DNA of 64,000 bases from Loktanella gaetbuli (lineage in GTDB: Bacteria; Pseudomonadota; Alphaproteobacteria; Rhodobacterales; Rhodobacteraceae). The notes beneath the pieces are model-generated. The model searched no databases, was not told the DNA's origin, and saw only the letters and a list, made by a program, of their open reading frames with translations. Below, in pieces: positions 51,048-59,648 of this stretch. How positions within the stretch are numbered: position 1 is the first letter of the stretch; the number at the start of each line of letters is the position of its first letter. The stretch covers positions 434,001 to 498,000 of the forward strand of contig NZ_JAJATZ010000003.1 in the NCBI RefSeq assembly GCF_020531945.1. Reading direction: 5' to 3'. The position numbers and the translations under genes were made by a program.

Positions 51048-51485
51048 ATGACAACAAAACTGTTGGTCGGTCTTGATGGCCATGACAGCGGCGTAAGGGC
51101 ATTGAAACATGCACAGGCGCTGGCGAAACTGATCGGGGACTGCGAGCTGGTCATCGCCTACGTGATCGAATGGTCGCCGTTCGCATTCCAGACCGCCGAG
51201 GAAAACGCCCTGCGCCACAAACGGCGCGAGGAAGAAATCGATCTGGCAAAATCGCGGATCGTCGAACCGGCTGTCGCCCAGGTCATCGCTGATGGTCAAA
51301 AGGCCAGCGGCGTAGTGCAGCACGGTAACGTGTCCGACACGCTGGACAGACTCGCGCGGAAACACGAGGCGGAACAGATCATCGTGGGCCGTGTCGCGGA
51401 TACCGGAATCGGCGCGCGGTTTTTCGGCAGCTCGACATCCAACCTGGTGATGCAGGCGCGCGTGCCCGTTACCGTCGTCAACTGA
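51048..51485 (+). CDS. Universal stress protein, UspA family
   Basis: The 145-residue protein has the UspA fold: an N-terminal KLLVGLDGHDSGVRALKHAQ with the nucleotide-binding Asp, and the C-terminal IIVGRVADTGIGARFFGSST plus VMQARVPVTVVN, the G-2x-G-9x-G(S/T) region of ATP-binding members. I start at the ATG of 51048 with GGGGA upstream. It lies eight bases before the symporter gene. Confidence 0.88.
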   Translation: MTTKLLVGLDGHDSGVRALKHAQALAKLIGDCELVIAYVIEWSPFAFQTAEENALRHKRREEEIDLAKSRIVEPAVAQVIADGQKASGVVQHGNVSDTLDRLARKHEAEQIIVGRVADTGIGARFFGSSTSNLVMQARVPVTVVN

Positions 51486-51493
51486 AAGGGCAG

Positions 51494-53041
51494 ATGATGA
51501 AATACCTCTATTCCCGATTCTTGATTGCGCTGTCGGCGCTGATGTTCGCGGCACCGGCCAGCGCGCAGGGTATCGACGAAACCATCAACCAGGCCTTTGC
51601 GAATGCAACCGGCCCCTATGTGTCCCTGATTTTTTCCAACCTGCCGGGCACCAATTTCCCGTGGATCGTGATGTGGCTCGTCGTTGGGGCAGCCGTCTTC
51701 ACGATCTACTTTGGCTTTGTGCAGTTCCGTTATTTCGGTCACGCTATTTCGCTGGTCAAAGGTGACTATTCCGACCCCAATGACGCGGGCGAAGTCAGCC
51801 ATTTCCAGGCGTTGGCGACGGCCCTGTCGGGCACCGTGGGTCTGGGCAACATCGCGGGAGTCGCGGTTGCTGTTGGCATCGGCGGACCGGGGGCCACGTT
51901 CTGGATGATCCTCGCGGGTCTGCTGGGCATGGCGGCCAAGTTTACCGAATGCACCCTGGGCGTGAAATATCGCAATGAATACCCTGACGGCACCGTGTCC
52001 GGCGGCCCGATGTACTACATGAAAAAGGGTTTCGCCGAACTGGGTCTGCCAGGTGGTGGTGTCCTGGCGGTGCTGTTTTCCGTCTTTTGCATCCTGGGCG
52101 CACTGGGTGGTGGCAATATGTTCCAGGCGAACCAGGCGCATGTGCAGATCACGCAGATCACCGGTGAATATCCCGGCTGGATCACGGGCATCATCTTTGC
52201 CTTGATCGTGTTCGCGGTGATCGTGGGCGGCGTCAAATCCATCGCGCGCGTCACCGAAAAGGTCGTGCCTCTGATGGGGGTCATTTATGTCGGTGCGTCG
52301 CTGATCATCCTGATCGCCAACTACAACCTGATCGGTCAGGCCTTTGGTCAGATCTTTGCCGGGGCATTTACCGGTCTGGGTGTTGCGGGTGGTCTGGTCG
52401 GCGCACTGATCCAGGGGTTCCGCCGTGCCGCGTTTTCGAACGAGGCAGGTGTCGGGTCCGCTGCGATTGCGCATTCGGCCGTAAAGACAAAGGAACCCAT
52501 CACCGAAGGGTTCGTCAGCCTGCTGGAGCCGCTGATCGACACGGTCGTGATCTGCACCATGACGGCGCTGGTCATCACGATTTCCGGTCAGTTGATCATG
52601 AACCCCGAAACGGGCCTGTTCGTCCTGAACGAGGCAGGAACCGCAATTCAGACGGTTGACGGAAACACAGGTGTCGCTCTGACGTCGGCGGCCTTTGGGT
52701 CCACCATTTCATGGTTCCCCTTCGTGCTGGCAATTGCCGTGGTGCTCTTTGCATTTTCGACGATGATCAGCTGGTCCTACTACGGGCTGAAGGCATGGAC
52801 CTATCTGGTCGGAGAAGGCAAGAACAAGGAAATCGCGTTCAAGATCGTTTTCTGCCTGTTCATCGTGATCGGTGCCTCTGCCAACCTTGGTCCGGTGATC
52901 GACTTCTCCGATGCCGCGATCTTCTCGATGGCCGTGGTGAACATCTTTGCGCTGTATTTCCTGATGAAAATTGTCCGTCGGGAATTGATCAGCTACGGCA
53001 CGCGGTTGAAATCGGGCGAGATTCGCAAGTTCGAATACTGA
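51494..53041 (+). CDS. Alanine or glycine:cation symporter (AGCS family)
   Basis: The 515-residue sodium- or proton-coupled alanine/glycine importer has about ten helices. The family signature ALSGTVGLGNIAGVAVAVGI lies near 120, with FRRAAFSNEAGVGSAAIAHS near 312. The N terminus starts with MMKYLYSRF and a cleavable-looking or hydrophobic segment ending in APASAQG. It is co-transcribed with usp. Confidence 0.92.
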   Translation: MMKYLYSRFLIALSALMFAAPASAQGIDETINQAFANATGPYVSLIFSNLPGTNFPWIVMWLVVGAAVFTIYFGFVQFRYFGHAISLVKGDYSDPNDAGEVSHFQALATALSGTVGLGNIAGVAVAVGIGGPGATFWMILAGLLGMAAKFTECTLGVKYRNEYPDGTVSGGPMYYMKKGFAELGLPGGGVLAVLFSVFCILGALGGGNMFQANQAHVQITQITGEYPGWITGIIFALIVFAVIVGGVKSIARVTEKVVPLMGVIYVGASLIILIANYNLIGQAFGQIFAGAFTGLGVAGGLVGALIQGFRRAAFSNEAGVGSAAIAHSAVKTKEPITEGFVSLLEPLIDTVVICTMTALVITISGQLIMNPETGLFVLNEAGTAIQTVDGNTGVALTSAAFGSTISWFPFVLAIAVVLFAFSTMISWSYYGLKAWTYLVGEGKNKEIAFKIVFCLFIVIGASANLGPVIDFSDAAIFSMAVVNIFALYFLMKIVRRELISYGTRLKSGEIRKFEY

Positions 53042-53061
53042 TGCCCACCACATGAAACGCG

Positions 53062-53091
53062 AAACGCCCGCCGGATGACCGGCGGGCGTTT
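53062..53091. terminator. Bidirectional terminator after AGCS symporter
   Basis: AAACGCCCGCCGG at 53062-53074 pairs with CCGGCGGGCGTTT at 53079-53091, a 13-base stem with an ATGA loop and T-rich flank. It resembles the rpsO terminator at 53423 almost base for base. Confidence 0.9.
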
Positions 53092-53110
53092 TTGCGTTCT
53101 GGGGTGAAGG

Positions 53111-53293
53111 TCAGACGTCGTCGCCCAACTTGCCCTTGACCGTGCCGGACACGTCCTGCGCAGAGCCTTTGACCTGCTGCGCCTTGCCTTCAGCTTCCAG
53201 TTCTTCGTTGTCGGTGGCTTTGCCGACCGCTTCCTTGATGGAACCTGCGGCCTTGTTGCCAGCTGCTTTTGCCTTGTCTGTGAGTTCACCCAT
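53111..53293 (-). CDS. CsbD-family stress protein
   Basis: This is a small hydrophilic protein of 60 residues, MGELTDKAKAAGNKAAGSIK onward, with repeated Lys/Ala/Glu/Gly heptads (AVGKATDNEELEAEGKAQQV, KGSAQDVSGTVKGKLGDD). This is the CsbD/YjbJ pattern of stress-induced proteins. The role is unknown. It lies between two near-identical terminators on the rpsO strand. Confidence 0.88.
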   Translation of the reverse strand: MGELTDKAKAAGNKAAGSIKEAVGKATDNEELEAEGKAQQVKGSAQDVSGTVKGKLGDDV

Positions 53294-53422
53294 TTGAGTT
53301 CTCCTGTTTGTTGCAGGTGCGACGATAATCGTCGCGACACCCTGCTTGGAAAGAGAACGCAAAAGGCGTGTTTTGGTTTCACCGAAACCGCGCATCGGCA
53401 AATTTTTTCCGCTGAAACGCAA

Positions 53423-53450
53423 AACGCCCGCCGGATATCCGGCGGGTGTT
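53423..53450 (-). terminator. Terminator of rpsO
   Basis: On the minus strand, AACACCCGCCGG pairs with CCGGCGGGCGTT, a 12-base stem with one GT pair and an ATAT loop, then TTGCGTTT. It lies 33 bases after the rpsO stop and resembles the terminator at 53062. Confidence 0.85.
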
Positions 53451-53482
53451 CCTTGATGCGTTAGGCGCTGGGCGTTGAGCGC

Positions 53483-53752
53483 TTAGCGGCGCAGACCCAG
53501 ACGCTTGATCAGGTCCTGGTAGCGCGCTTCGTCCTTGGACCGTGCGTAGTCCAGCAGCTTGCGGCGCAGGGCAACCATCTTCAGCAGGCCGCGACGGCCG
53601 TGGTTGTCTTTCTTGTGGGTCTTGAAATGCTCTGTCAGCGTCGCGATGCGGCTTGACAGGATCGCAACCTGAACCTCGGGCGAACCGGTGTCGCCTTCCT
53701 TGGTTGCGAATTCTTTCATGATCCGTGCTTTTTCTTCGGGTGTAATCGACAT
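53483..53752 (-). CDS. rpsO: 30S ribosomal protein S15
   Basis: The 89-residue S15 protein contains EKARIMKEFATKEGDTGSPE, VQVAILSSRIATLTEHFKTH, KKDNHGRRGLLKMVALRRK and a C-terminal LIKRLGLRR. It is terminated before csbD, so pnp is not directly co-transcribed. An RTX gene lies upstream instead of truB. Confidence 0.97.
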   Translation of the reverse strand: MSITPEEKARIMKEFATKEGDTGSPEVQVAILSSRIATLTEHFKTHKKDNHGRRGLLKMVALRRKLLDYARSKDEARYQDLIKRLGLRR

Positions 53753-53863
53753 CGGGGTCTCCTGTGTAAAAGGGTGAATGGCGCAATCCGGGATGTCGTC
53801 CAGAAAGGCCCGTGGAGGGTGGATGCGTGCCTATAGTCAGCGCACGACCAAAAGAAAAGCAGT

Positions 53864-54733
53864 TTATGCAGCAGGTGTCAGGACCACGGTGTCGAGGTCC
53901 AGTTCGGTCACCCCCAGCAGACGCGCCGCCGGTGCCCCGTCGGCGAACAGCGTCAGGCCATCGTCGTCGGTCTGTGTCGACAATTCTGGCGGTGTGTCGT
54001 CATAGGTCAGTTCGATCGTGTCATGCGCGGCGTTGTAATCCGAGATCGTCGCACCGGCCCCGACATTCATGACAAACAGATCACTGCCGTCGCCGCCGTG
54101 CAGTATGTCGTCCTGACCAGCGATCAGGGTGTCATCGCCGTCGCCACCATTGATGAAATCCTGCGCCCCGTCATCGTCGGCGCCGTTCATCAGATCGTCA
54201 CCGTGTCCACCGAACATGGTGTCACGACCCTCTCCTCCGGTCAGGGTGTCATTGCCCCAACCGCCCTCGAGAATATCGTCACCAGCGTCGCCGGACACGG
54301 TGTCATTCCCCTGACCCGCGTTGATCCGGTCACTGCCATCGCCGCCCGACAGGCTGTCACTGCCACCTTTTCCAGTGATCGTATCGTCGCCTGTGCCGCC
54401 GTCCATGGTGTCGCTGGTCTCTTCTCCGGACAGGATATCATCGTCATCCGTGCCTTGGGTCCGGGCAATCGCGATCCAGCGGGGATCGTTCTGCGTTCCG
54501 TCGTCTAGGGGGACATAATCGCCCCCGTCTGCGTCGTCCCCCGCGGTTTCGTCGACCTGCACCATCGCGAGAACATCCGTGCCACTGGCGTCCAGCATCT
54601 GGTCAAGGCCCGCCATCTGGCTGGTGTCGTCAGCAGCGGTACCGCTAACCGTTTGATCGTCGTCCTCGGTATCGTTTTGCATGTAAACAAGGCCGCCCAT
54701 GGCGAGGCCGAACAGTCCAAGAAACCCAAGCAT
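53864..54733 (-). CDS. RTX-repeat calcium-binding protein
   Basis: The 289-residue acidic protein has a hydrophobic N terminus (MLGFLGLFGLAMGGLVYM), then an Asp/Thr-rich linker. From about residue 105 to 215 it carries GGxGxDxI-type nonapeptide repeats such as GGTGDDTITGKGGSDSLSGG, which bind calcium in a beta-roll. A C-terminal beta-rich segment follows. The N terminus may be a membrane anchor rather than a type I export signal. An AAGGA site supports the ATG at 54733. The role is unknown. Confidence 0.82.
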   Translation of the reverse strand: MLGFLGLFGLAMGGLVYMQNDTEDDDQTVSGTAADDTSQMAGLDQMLDASGTDVLAMVQVDETAGDDADGGDYVPLDDGTQNDPRWIAIARTQGTDDDDILSGEETSDTMDGGTGDDTITGKGGSDSLSGGDGSDRINAGQGNDTVSGDAGDDILEGGWGNDTLTGGEGRDTMFGGHGDDLMNGADDDGAQDFINGGDGDDTLIAGQDDILHGGDGSDLFVMNVGAGATISDYNAAHDTIELTYDDTPPELSTQTDDDGLTLFADGAPAARLLGVTELDLDTVVLTPAA

Positions 54734-54823
54734 TCTGACATCCTTTGAATTGGAACGCCCCCGGTCCAGTCGCGATACCGGGGATACCATCAAAAACGGC
54801 CAGGCCTATGGGTGAACTGACTC

Positions 54824-55714
54824 TTAGGTTAACGCCCCAAAGTGCGGCAGGAAAGCGTCCAGCACCGCCTGTGGATTTTCCTCCATCGCGAAATGGCCGG
54901 ACCGGCAGGCATTGCCGGTGACATCGCTTGCCCAGCCGCGCCACAGGTCCAGCGGGTCGCCGGTGCGTGCGGGAAACCCGCCTTCCGCCCAGAGGAATCG
55001 CAGCGGTGCCGCGATCCGTGCGCCGCTTGCGCGGTCTGCCTCGTCCAACTGTCTGTCGAAAAACGCACCGGCGCGGTAGTCGGCACACATGGCATGAACG
55101 CGCGCCGGATCGGCCATCTGCGCGCGGTAAGATGCCAGTGAAGCAGGGGTAAAATCGTTCAACCCTTTTGCCAATGTCCAGGCGCTCAGTGTCCAGTCGG
55201 CGTAGCCCGCGCCGTCCGCGCTGATCATCCGTTCGGGCAGGGGGGCAGGCTGTGCGAGGAACGTCCAATGATAGGCCGCCATTGCCAGATCGGCGTTCCA
55301 TGCGCCCCAGAAATCCCCGGTCGGGACGATCTCGATGATACCCAGACGGTCGATCCGCTCGGGATGGTCGAGCGCAAAGCGGTAGGCCACCCGTGCGCCC
55401 CGGTCGTGTCCCAGCACATGCGCACGATCAATGCCAAGCGCATTCATCATGTTGGCAATATCTGCGGCCATCGTCCGTTTGGAATAGGTGCTGTGTTCCG
55501 CGTTGTCCGGTGGCGCATCGCTGTCACCGTAGCCGCGCAGGTCCGGCACGATCACGTCGAAATGCCGCGCGAATGTCGGGGCGACCTTGGCCCAGCAATG
55601 GTGATTTTGCGGATAGCCGTGCAGCAGGATCAGCGGCATGCCTTGTCCGGCGCGGTGCACGGACAAATGCACATCGCCACAGTCGATCCGGGTCTGTGTA
55701 AATCCGTCGATCAT
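54824..55714 (-). CDS. Fluoroacetate/haloacetate dehalogenase-like hydrolase
   Basis: The alpha/beta-hydrolase has about 296 residues. The nucleophile elbow is GHDRGAR (Asp104 as nucleophile, with Arg105 and Arg108), and HW in AAYHWTFLAQPAPLPE matches the halide-pocket His/Trp of the Rhodopseudomonas fluoroacetate dehalogenase. The catalytic His is in SGHFAMEENP. The charge-relay position is Glu128 (IIEIVPT) where the model enzyme has Asp. I prefer the ATG at 55714, which has GGAG eight bases upstream. It overlaps the DUF1643 gene. The activity is inferred, not shown. Confidence 0.75.
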   Translation of the reverse strand: MIDGFTQTRIDCGDVHLSVHRAGQGMPLILLHGYPQNHHCWAKVAPTFARHFDVIVPDLRGYGDSDAPPDNAEHSTYSKRTMAADIANMMNALGIDRAHVLGHDRGARVAYRFALDHPERIDRLGIIEIVPTGDFWGAWNADLAMAAYHWTFLAQPAPLPERMISADGAGYADWTLSAWTLAKGLNDFTPASLASYRAQMADPARVHAMCADYRAGAFFDRQLDEADRASGARIAAPLRFLWAEGGFPARTGDPLDLWRGWASDVTGNACRSGHFAMEENPQAVLDAFLPHFGALT

Positions 55715-56235
55715 GACCATGGCTCCGGCTGGGTGGCGTAGCTGACGTATAGTGGATGGCGCGGATGGCCATGCTTTGTCAGGCCCAGTGTATGCAACAT
55801 CAGCCCGCTGTCACGCAAAAGCGCGCGGACCGTCGCCGCGCGGTCCAGATGGACACCGTGGATGCCCCAGCCCGCGACGACCAATCCGGCATTGCGGCAC
55901 ATGTCCAACAGCAGGCGGTCGTTGTCGGGGCCGATGGGCGCTGCAGCAGATTTCAGGTCGCGCGGATCGGTTGCGCGAAAGGCGAACAGGTTGGCGATGA
56001 TCAGCCCACCGTGACCGCCTGCGCGGGCGCGCGCTTCGCAGCGTGCAATCGTTGGGTCGTTCGCGGCCTCGGTCGCGGTGGACGGGTTCAGCATGACAAA
56101 GGCCAGCGTCGGGGCATCGCCCCAGCGTCGTGTCAGCGCATAGCGGTAGCTGTCGCAGTCCGAATAGACCGCCGTGGACACGGTGCCATCGGGTGCCGTG
56201 AAATGCCGTGTAACCGTGCCGTCAGGCGTCGTCAT
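55711..56235 (-). CDS. DUF1643 family protein
   Basis: The protein has about 174 residues and the DUF1643 motifs RYALTRRWGDAPTLAFVMLN, PSTATEAANDPTIARCEARA and GLIIANLFAFRATDP, plus GWGIHG near 125. The function of this family is not established. The likely ATG at 56235 overlaps the end of truB by 14 bases, with an earlier in-frame ATG at 56244 as the alternative. Confidence 0.87.
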   Translation of the reverse strand: MTTPDGTVTRHFTAPDGTVSTAVYSDCDSYRYALTRRWGDAPTLAFVMLNPSTATEAANDPTIARCEARARAGGHGGLIIANLFAFRATDPRDLKSAAAPIGPDNDRLLLDMCRNAGLVVAGWGIHGVHLDRAATVRALLRDSGLMLHTLGLTKHGHPRHPLYVSYATQPEPWS

Positions 56236-57139
56236 GGCGTACAAAGACGCGGCTGGGGTGGATTTCGGATCCCATCAGGCGGCCAACGGCGACCGCCTGC
56301 CCCTCGTGCGATGCCCAGACTTCGGTTCCGTAGTCGATGCCGTTTGCGATGACCGTGGCTGCGTTGCCGTTGCGCAGCGGACCCAGGCTCGCTGTCATGC
56401 AGGTGACCTCTGGCATGTCGTGCAAACCCACCTCGAGCGGCAGCACATGGGCGTCCAGTTCCGGCGTGCGAGCCAGCGCATCGATCCGGTCCAGCGTCAG
56501 GCCATCCTCGGCCTTGAACGGGCCGGACCAGATGCGGCGCAACTCGCGCACGTGACCGTAGCAGCCCAACGCCTGACCCAGATCGCGGGCAATGGACCGG
56601 ACGTAGCCACCCTTGCCGCAGACCATTTCCAATGTGACATGGTCCGCGTCTGGGCGGTCGTCCATCAGCAGACTGTCGACCCAGAGGGGGCGCGCCGCGA
56701 TGTCCATTGCCTCGCCGTCGCGGGCGCGTTTGTAGGCGCGTTCACCGTCGATCTTGACCGCGGAAAACTGCGGCGGGACCTGTTCGATGTCACCGACGAA
56801 CGCGCCAAGTGCTGCCTTGATTTCGTCGTCCGTGGGGCGTGCGTCAGAGGATGCGATGACCTCGCCCTCGGCGTCGTCGGTATTCGTGGCCTGTCCCAGC
56901 CGCACGGTGAATGTATAGGCCTTCAGCGCGTCGGTGATGTAGGGCACCGTCTTGGTGGCCTCGCCCAGGGCGATGGCCAGAACGCCGGTTGCATCGGGAT
57001 CGAGTGTGCCCGCATGGCCTGCCTTATTGGCGTCCAATGCCCAGCGCACCTTGTTCACAACGCTGGTCGAGGTGATTCCGGCGGGTTTGTCCACGACCAG
57101 CCAGCCCGAAATATTGCGACCCTTTTTGCGACGACCCAT
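56222..57139 (-). CDS. truB: tRNA pseudouridine(55) synthase
   Basis: The 305-residue TruB converts uridine 55 of tRNAs to pseudouridine. Visible features are WLVVDKPAGITSTSVVNKVR, the catalytic Asp in AGHAGTLDPDATGVLAIALG near 48, and GKGGYVRSIARDLGQALG near 173. It lies 64 bases downstream of the secreted glycosidase-like gene rather than directly after rbfA. Confidence 0.95.
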   Translation of the reverse strand: MGRRKKGRNISGWLVVDKPAGITSTSVVNKVRWALDANKAGHAGTLDPDATGVLAIALGEATKTVPYITDALKAYTFTVRLGQATNTDDAEGEVIASSDARPTDDEIKAALGAFVGDIEQVPPQFSAVKIDGERAYKRARDGEAMDIAARPLWVDSLLMDDRPDADHVTLEMVCGKGGYVRSIARDLGQALGCYGHVRELRRIWSGPFKAEDGLTLDRIDALARTPELDAHVLPLEVGLHDMPEVTCMTASLGPLRNGNAATVIANGIDYGTEVWASHEGQAVAVGRLMGSEIHPSRVFVRHDDA

Positions 57140-57203
57140 GTCATGCTCCGAATAGATGAAGGCGCGTGCTAGGCCCCGTGCGCCGCCGGGTCAAGCGGCT
57201 GGT

Positions 57204-57923
57204 CTATTCGACCACGCCGACCATTGGCCCCATCGGCAGACCAAAATCGTTCCGCCCCAGTTGCGGCGCCAGCATCCGAGAGACGCGACCGTCGAAATAC
57301 AGCGCGTCGGGCGTTTCCATGCGGTCGCGGAAAAACCGTGCAAAGGTGTGGAAATTCACCGGCTGGTTGGCAATGGCAAAGACGGCACGGGTGCCGTCGC
57401 CGCTGGTGCCGACACCGTTGCGAATGTTCAGGCTGTCGCTGTTGGGGATGAAATCGGGATGTAGCGCGCCGTCGATGACCAGCATCGGGCCGGACTGGCT
57501 GGCGTCACGGCAATCGGGTTCGGTCGCCACATAAGCTAGCGATTCGATGACCCGTGCGCTGTCGTCTGTCAGGCACAGCAACCCGTTGGGCAGCAGGCCA
57601 AAGTTGCCGGGCCCGTCGGATGTGACGATCCCGGCTGTCTGCACCCCGTCCTGAATGTACAGGCCGACCGCGCGGCGGTCCTCGTGATACATGCCCGCAT
57701 TCATTCCGAACGCCAGGGTCCGCGGCGCAATCGCGGTTTCAATATTGCTGAATGTGCCCAGAACCTCGCCTGCCGCATCGCGGTGGAACAGGCGCAGATC
57801 CTCGGTCGTGGCGTCAACGGTGCAGGCGGTAAACGACGTGCCTTCGAACGTGATGTCCTCGCAGGTGACGGCTGCTGCGGGGCTGGCGGCCAGCAGCAAA
57901 CCGGCAAGCAGCGCGCGCATCAC
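57204..57923 (-). CDS. Phosphodiester glycosidase-like secreted protein
   Basis: The 239-residue protein has a signal peptide (MMRALLAGLLLAASPAAAV). It shows features of the NAGPA/phosphodiester-glycosidase domain: LAFGMNAGMYHEDRRAVGLY, NFGLLPNGLLCL, QSGPMLVIDGALHP and DALYFDGRVSRML. It is predicted in the periplasm and could cleave glycosyl phosphodiesters of envelope glycans. Its last bases overlap rbfA by four, odd for a gene between rbfA and truB. Confidence 0.82.
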   Translation of the reverse strand: MMRALLAGLLLAASPAAAVTCEDITFEGTSFTACTVDATTEDLRLFHRDAAGEVLGTFSNIETAIAPRTLAFGMNAGMYHEDRRAVGLYIQDGVQTAGIVTSDGPGNFGLLPNGLLCLTDDSARVIESLAYVATEPDCRDASQSGPMLVIDGALHPDFIPNSDSLNIRNGVGTSGDGTRAVFAIANQPVNFHTFARFFRDRMETPDALYFDGRVSRMLAPQLGRNDFGLPMGPMVGVVE

Positions 57924-58330
57924 TCTTCGTCCTGGTCCAGATCGCGGCGCACCTTTTCCTCGGCGAACAGGGCGCGGGTCGCGTCCATGCGGTCAAAGGT
58001 ATCGTCGATCTCGAACCGGATTTCGGGGGCGAACTTGATGTTCAGCACCTTTGCGACCTCGCGCCGGATCTCGTGGCGGGATTTGCGCAGCGCAAGCAGC
58101 GCTTCTTCCTTCTGGTTGCCACCCAGCGGCAGCACATAGGCGGTCGCCACGGACAGATCGGGTGAACAGCGCACCTCGCCCACGGTAATCATCATGCGTG
58201 CAAGGTCGGGGTCGTGGATTTCGCCCCGTTGCAACAATTCCGACAAACGGCGACGAATCAATTCGCCCACCCGCAGCTGTCGTTGATTTGGGGCACCGCC
58301 CGAAGAATTTTTCTTTGCCATGTGGTTCAT
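57920..58330 (-). CDS. rbfA: Ribosome-binding factor A
   Basis: The 136-residue RbfA, a 30S maturation factor, shows QRQLRVGELIRRRLSELLQR, VGEVRCSPDLSVATAYVLPL and FAPEIRFEIDDTFDRM. The Asp/Glu-rich C terminus ends RRDLDQDEE. It is divergent from dapB across an 89-base gap. Confidence 0.94.
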   Translation of the reverse strand: MNHMAKKNSSGGAPNQRQLRVGELIRRRLSELLQRGEIHDPDLARMMITVGEVRCSPDLSVATAYVLPLGGNQKEEALLALRKSRHEIRREVAKVLNIKFAPEIRFEIDDTFDRMDATRALFAEEKVRRDLDQDEE

Positions 58331-58419
58331 CTAACCGTGGGGCGCGGGATTTCCAAGCAAGGCTTTTCGTGACGGCGCGACCTCGCTATCAGGGCAGGGC
58401 ATATCAAGGGGACGAGACC

Positions 58420-59229
58420 ATGACAGATCTGCCGGGCATTGTGATCACCGGGGCATCGGGACGAATGGGCCAGATACTGGTGCAGACCGTGACCGCATCG
58501 GACGCCTGCCGTCTGGTGGGCGCGCTGGAACGGCCCGGCCACGATTGGGTCGGTCAGGACATCGGCACGGCAATGGGCGGTGCTGCACTGGGTGTGACGG
58601 TCAGTGACGATGCGGTCGCGACATTTGCCAAGGCGCAGGCCGTGATTGATTTCACAGCCCCCGCCGCGACGGTGCAGTTCGCAGGTCTGGCGGCACAGGC
58701 GCGTGCGGTTCATGTGATCGGCACAACCGGCCTGACTCCCGAAGACATCGCCGCCATCGACCGCGCGGCCCATCACGCGGTAATCGTGCGGGCTGGCAAC
58801 ATGTCGCTGGGCGTGAATCTGCTGACCGTGCTCGCGCAAAAGGTGGCGGCGGCGCTGGACGCTGATTACGACATCGAAATCGTCGAGGCGCACCACCGTC
58901 ACAAGGTTGATGCGCCGTCCGGTACCGCGCTGATGCTGGGCGAGGCGGCGGCCGCCGGGCGCGGTGTCGATCTGGCCGACGTGCGCGATTCGGGGCGTGA
59001 TGGCATCACCGGTGCGCGCAAGCGGGGCGATATCGGTTTCCATGCAATCCGGGGTGGCGATACGGTGGGCGACCATGATGTGATCTTTGCCGCAGACGGC
59101 GAGCAGATCACTTTGCGCCATCGTGCCACCGACCGCAGTGTGTTTGCGCGCGGCGCGCTCAAGGCCGCGCTCTGGGGGCAGGATCGTGCACCGGGACATT
59201 ACGACATGTTGAATGTGCTGGGGCTTTAG
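58420..59229 (+). CDS. dapB: 4-hydroxy-tetrahydrodipicolinate reductase
   Basis: The 269-residue enzyme reduces 4-hydroxy-tetrahydrodipicolinate for lysine and DAP synthesis. The NAD(P) motif is ITGASGRMGQILVQTV, and the substrate/catalytic motif EAHHRHKVDAPSGTALMLGE lies near 155. I chose the ATG at 58420; a longer upstream frame crosses the rbfA region. dapE is 57 kb away in this window. Confidence 0.96.
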   Translation: MTDLPGIVITGASGRMGQILVQTVTASDACRLVGALERPGHDWVGQDIGTAMGGAALGVTVSDDAVATFAKAQAVIDFTAPAATVQFAGLAAQARAVHVIGTTGLTPEDIAAIDRAAHHAVIVRAGNMSLGVNLLTVLAQKVAAALDADYDIEIVEAHHRHKVDAPSGTALMLGEAAAAGRGVDLADVRDSGRDGITGARKRGDIGFHAIRGGDTVGDHDVIFAADGEQITLRHRATDRSVFARGALKAALWGQDRAPGHYDMLNVLGL

Positions 59230-59288
59230 CCTGTCTTGATCTGCGTGCGGGCGACCTATCTTAGCTTTCGTAAGAGGAGGACGCCACG

Positions 59289-59648
59289 ATGACCCTGTTT
59301 CGCCTGATTGCCGTTTTCTTGTTGTTGCCTGTCGCCGCTGCGGCGCAGGACTGGCAGCGCATTTCAGACGAGGATGTTTTCCTCGATCTGGTCAGCGATC
59401 AAAGGCTGACCCATCTGCTGTACAACATCGATATCGCGGTTTCCCCATCTGGCGCGATCACGGGCGACGCCATGGGCTGGGACGTGACCGGCGAATGGAC
59501 GTGGCAGGACGGCTATTTCTGCCGCAGCCTGGACTGGGGCGGTGACGATCTGGGCTACAACTGCCAGTTGGTCGAGGCGCGCGGCGACGAGGTCCGGTTT
59601 ACCGTCGATCAGGGTGCAGGCCGCGCGGCCAGCCTGCGTCTGCGCTAG
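59289..59648 (+). CDS. Small secreted protein of unknown function
   Basis: The 119-residue protein has a clear signal peptide (MTLFRLIAVFLLLPVAAAAQ), and the mature part carries WDVTGEWTWQDGYFCRSLDW and a second Cys in GYNCQLV, possibly a disulfide. AAGAGGAGG precedes the ATG. No family is recognised. It ends two codons into the convergent DUF1674 gene. Confidence 0.75.
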   Translation: MTLFRLIAVFLLLPVAAAAQDWQRISDEDVFLDLVSDQRLTHLLYNIDIAVSPSGAITGDAMGWDVTGEWTWQDGYFCRSLDWGGDDLGYNCQLVEARGDEVRFTVDQGAGRAASLRLR

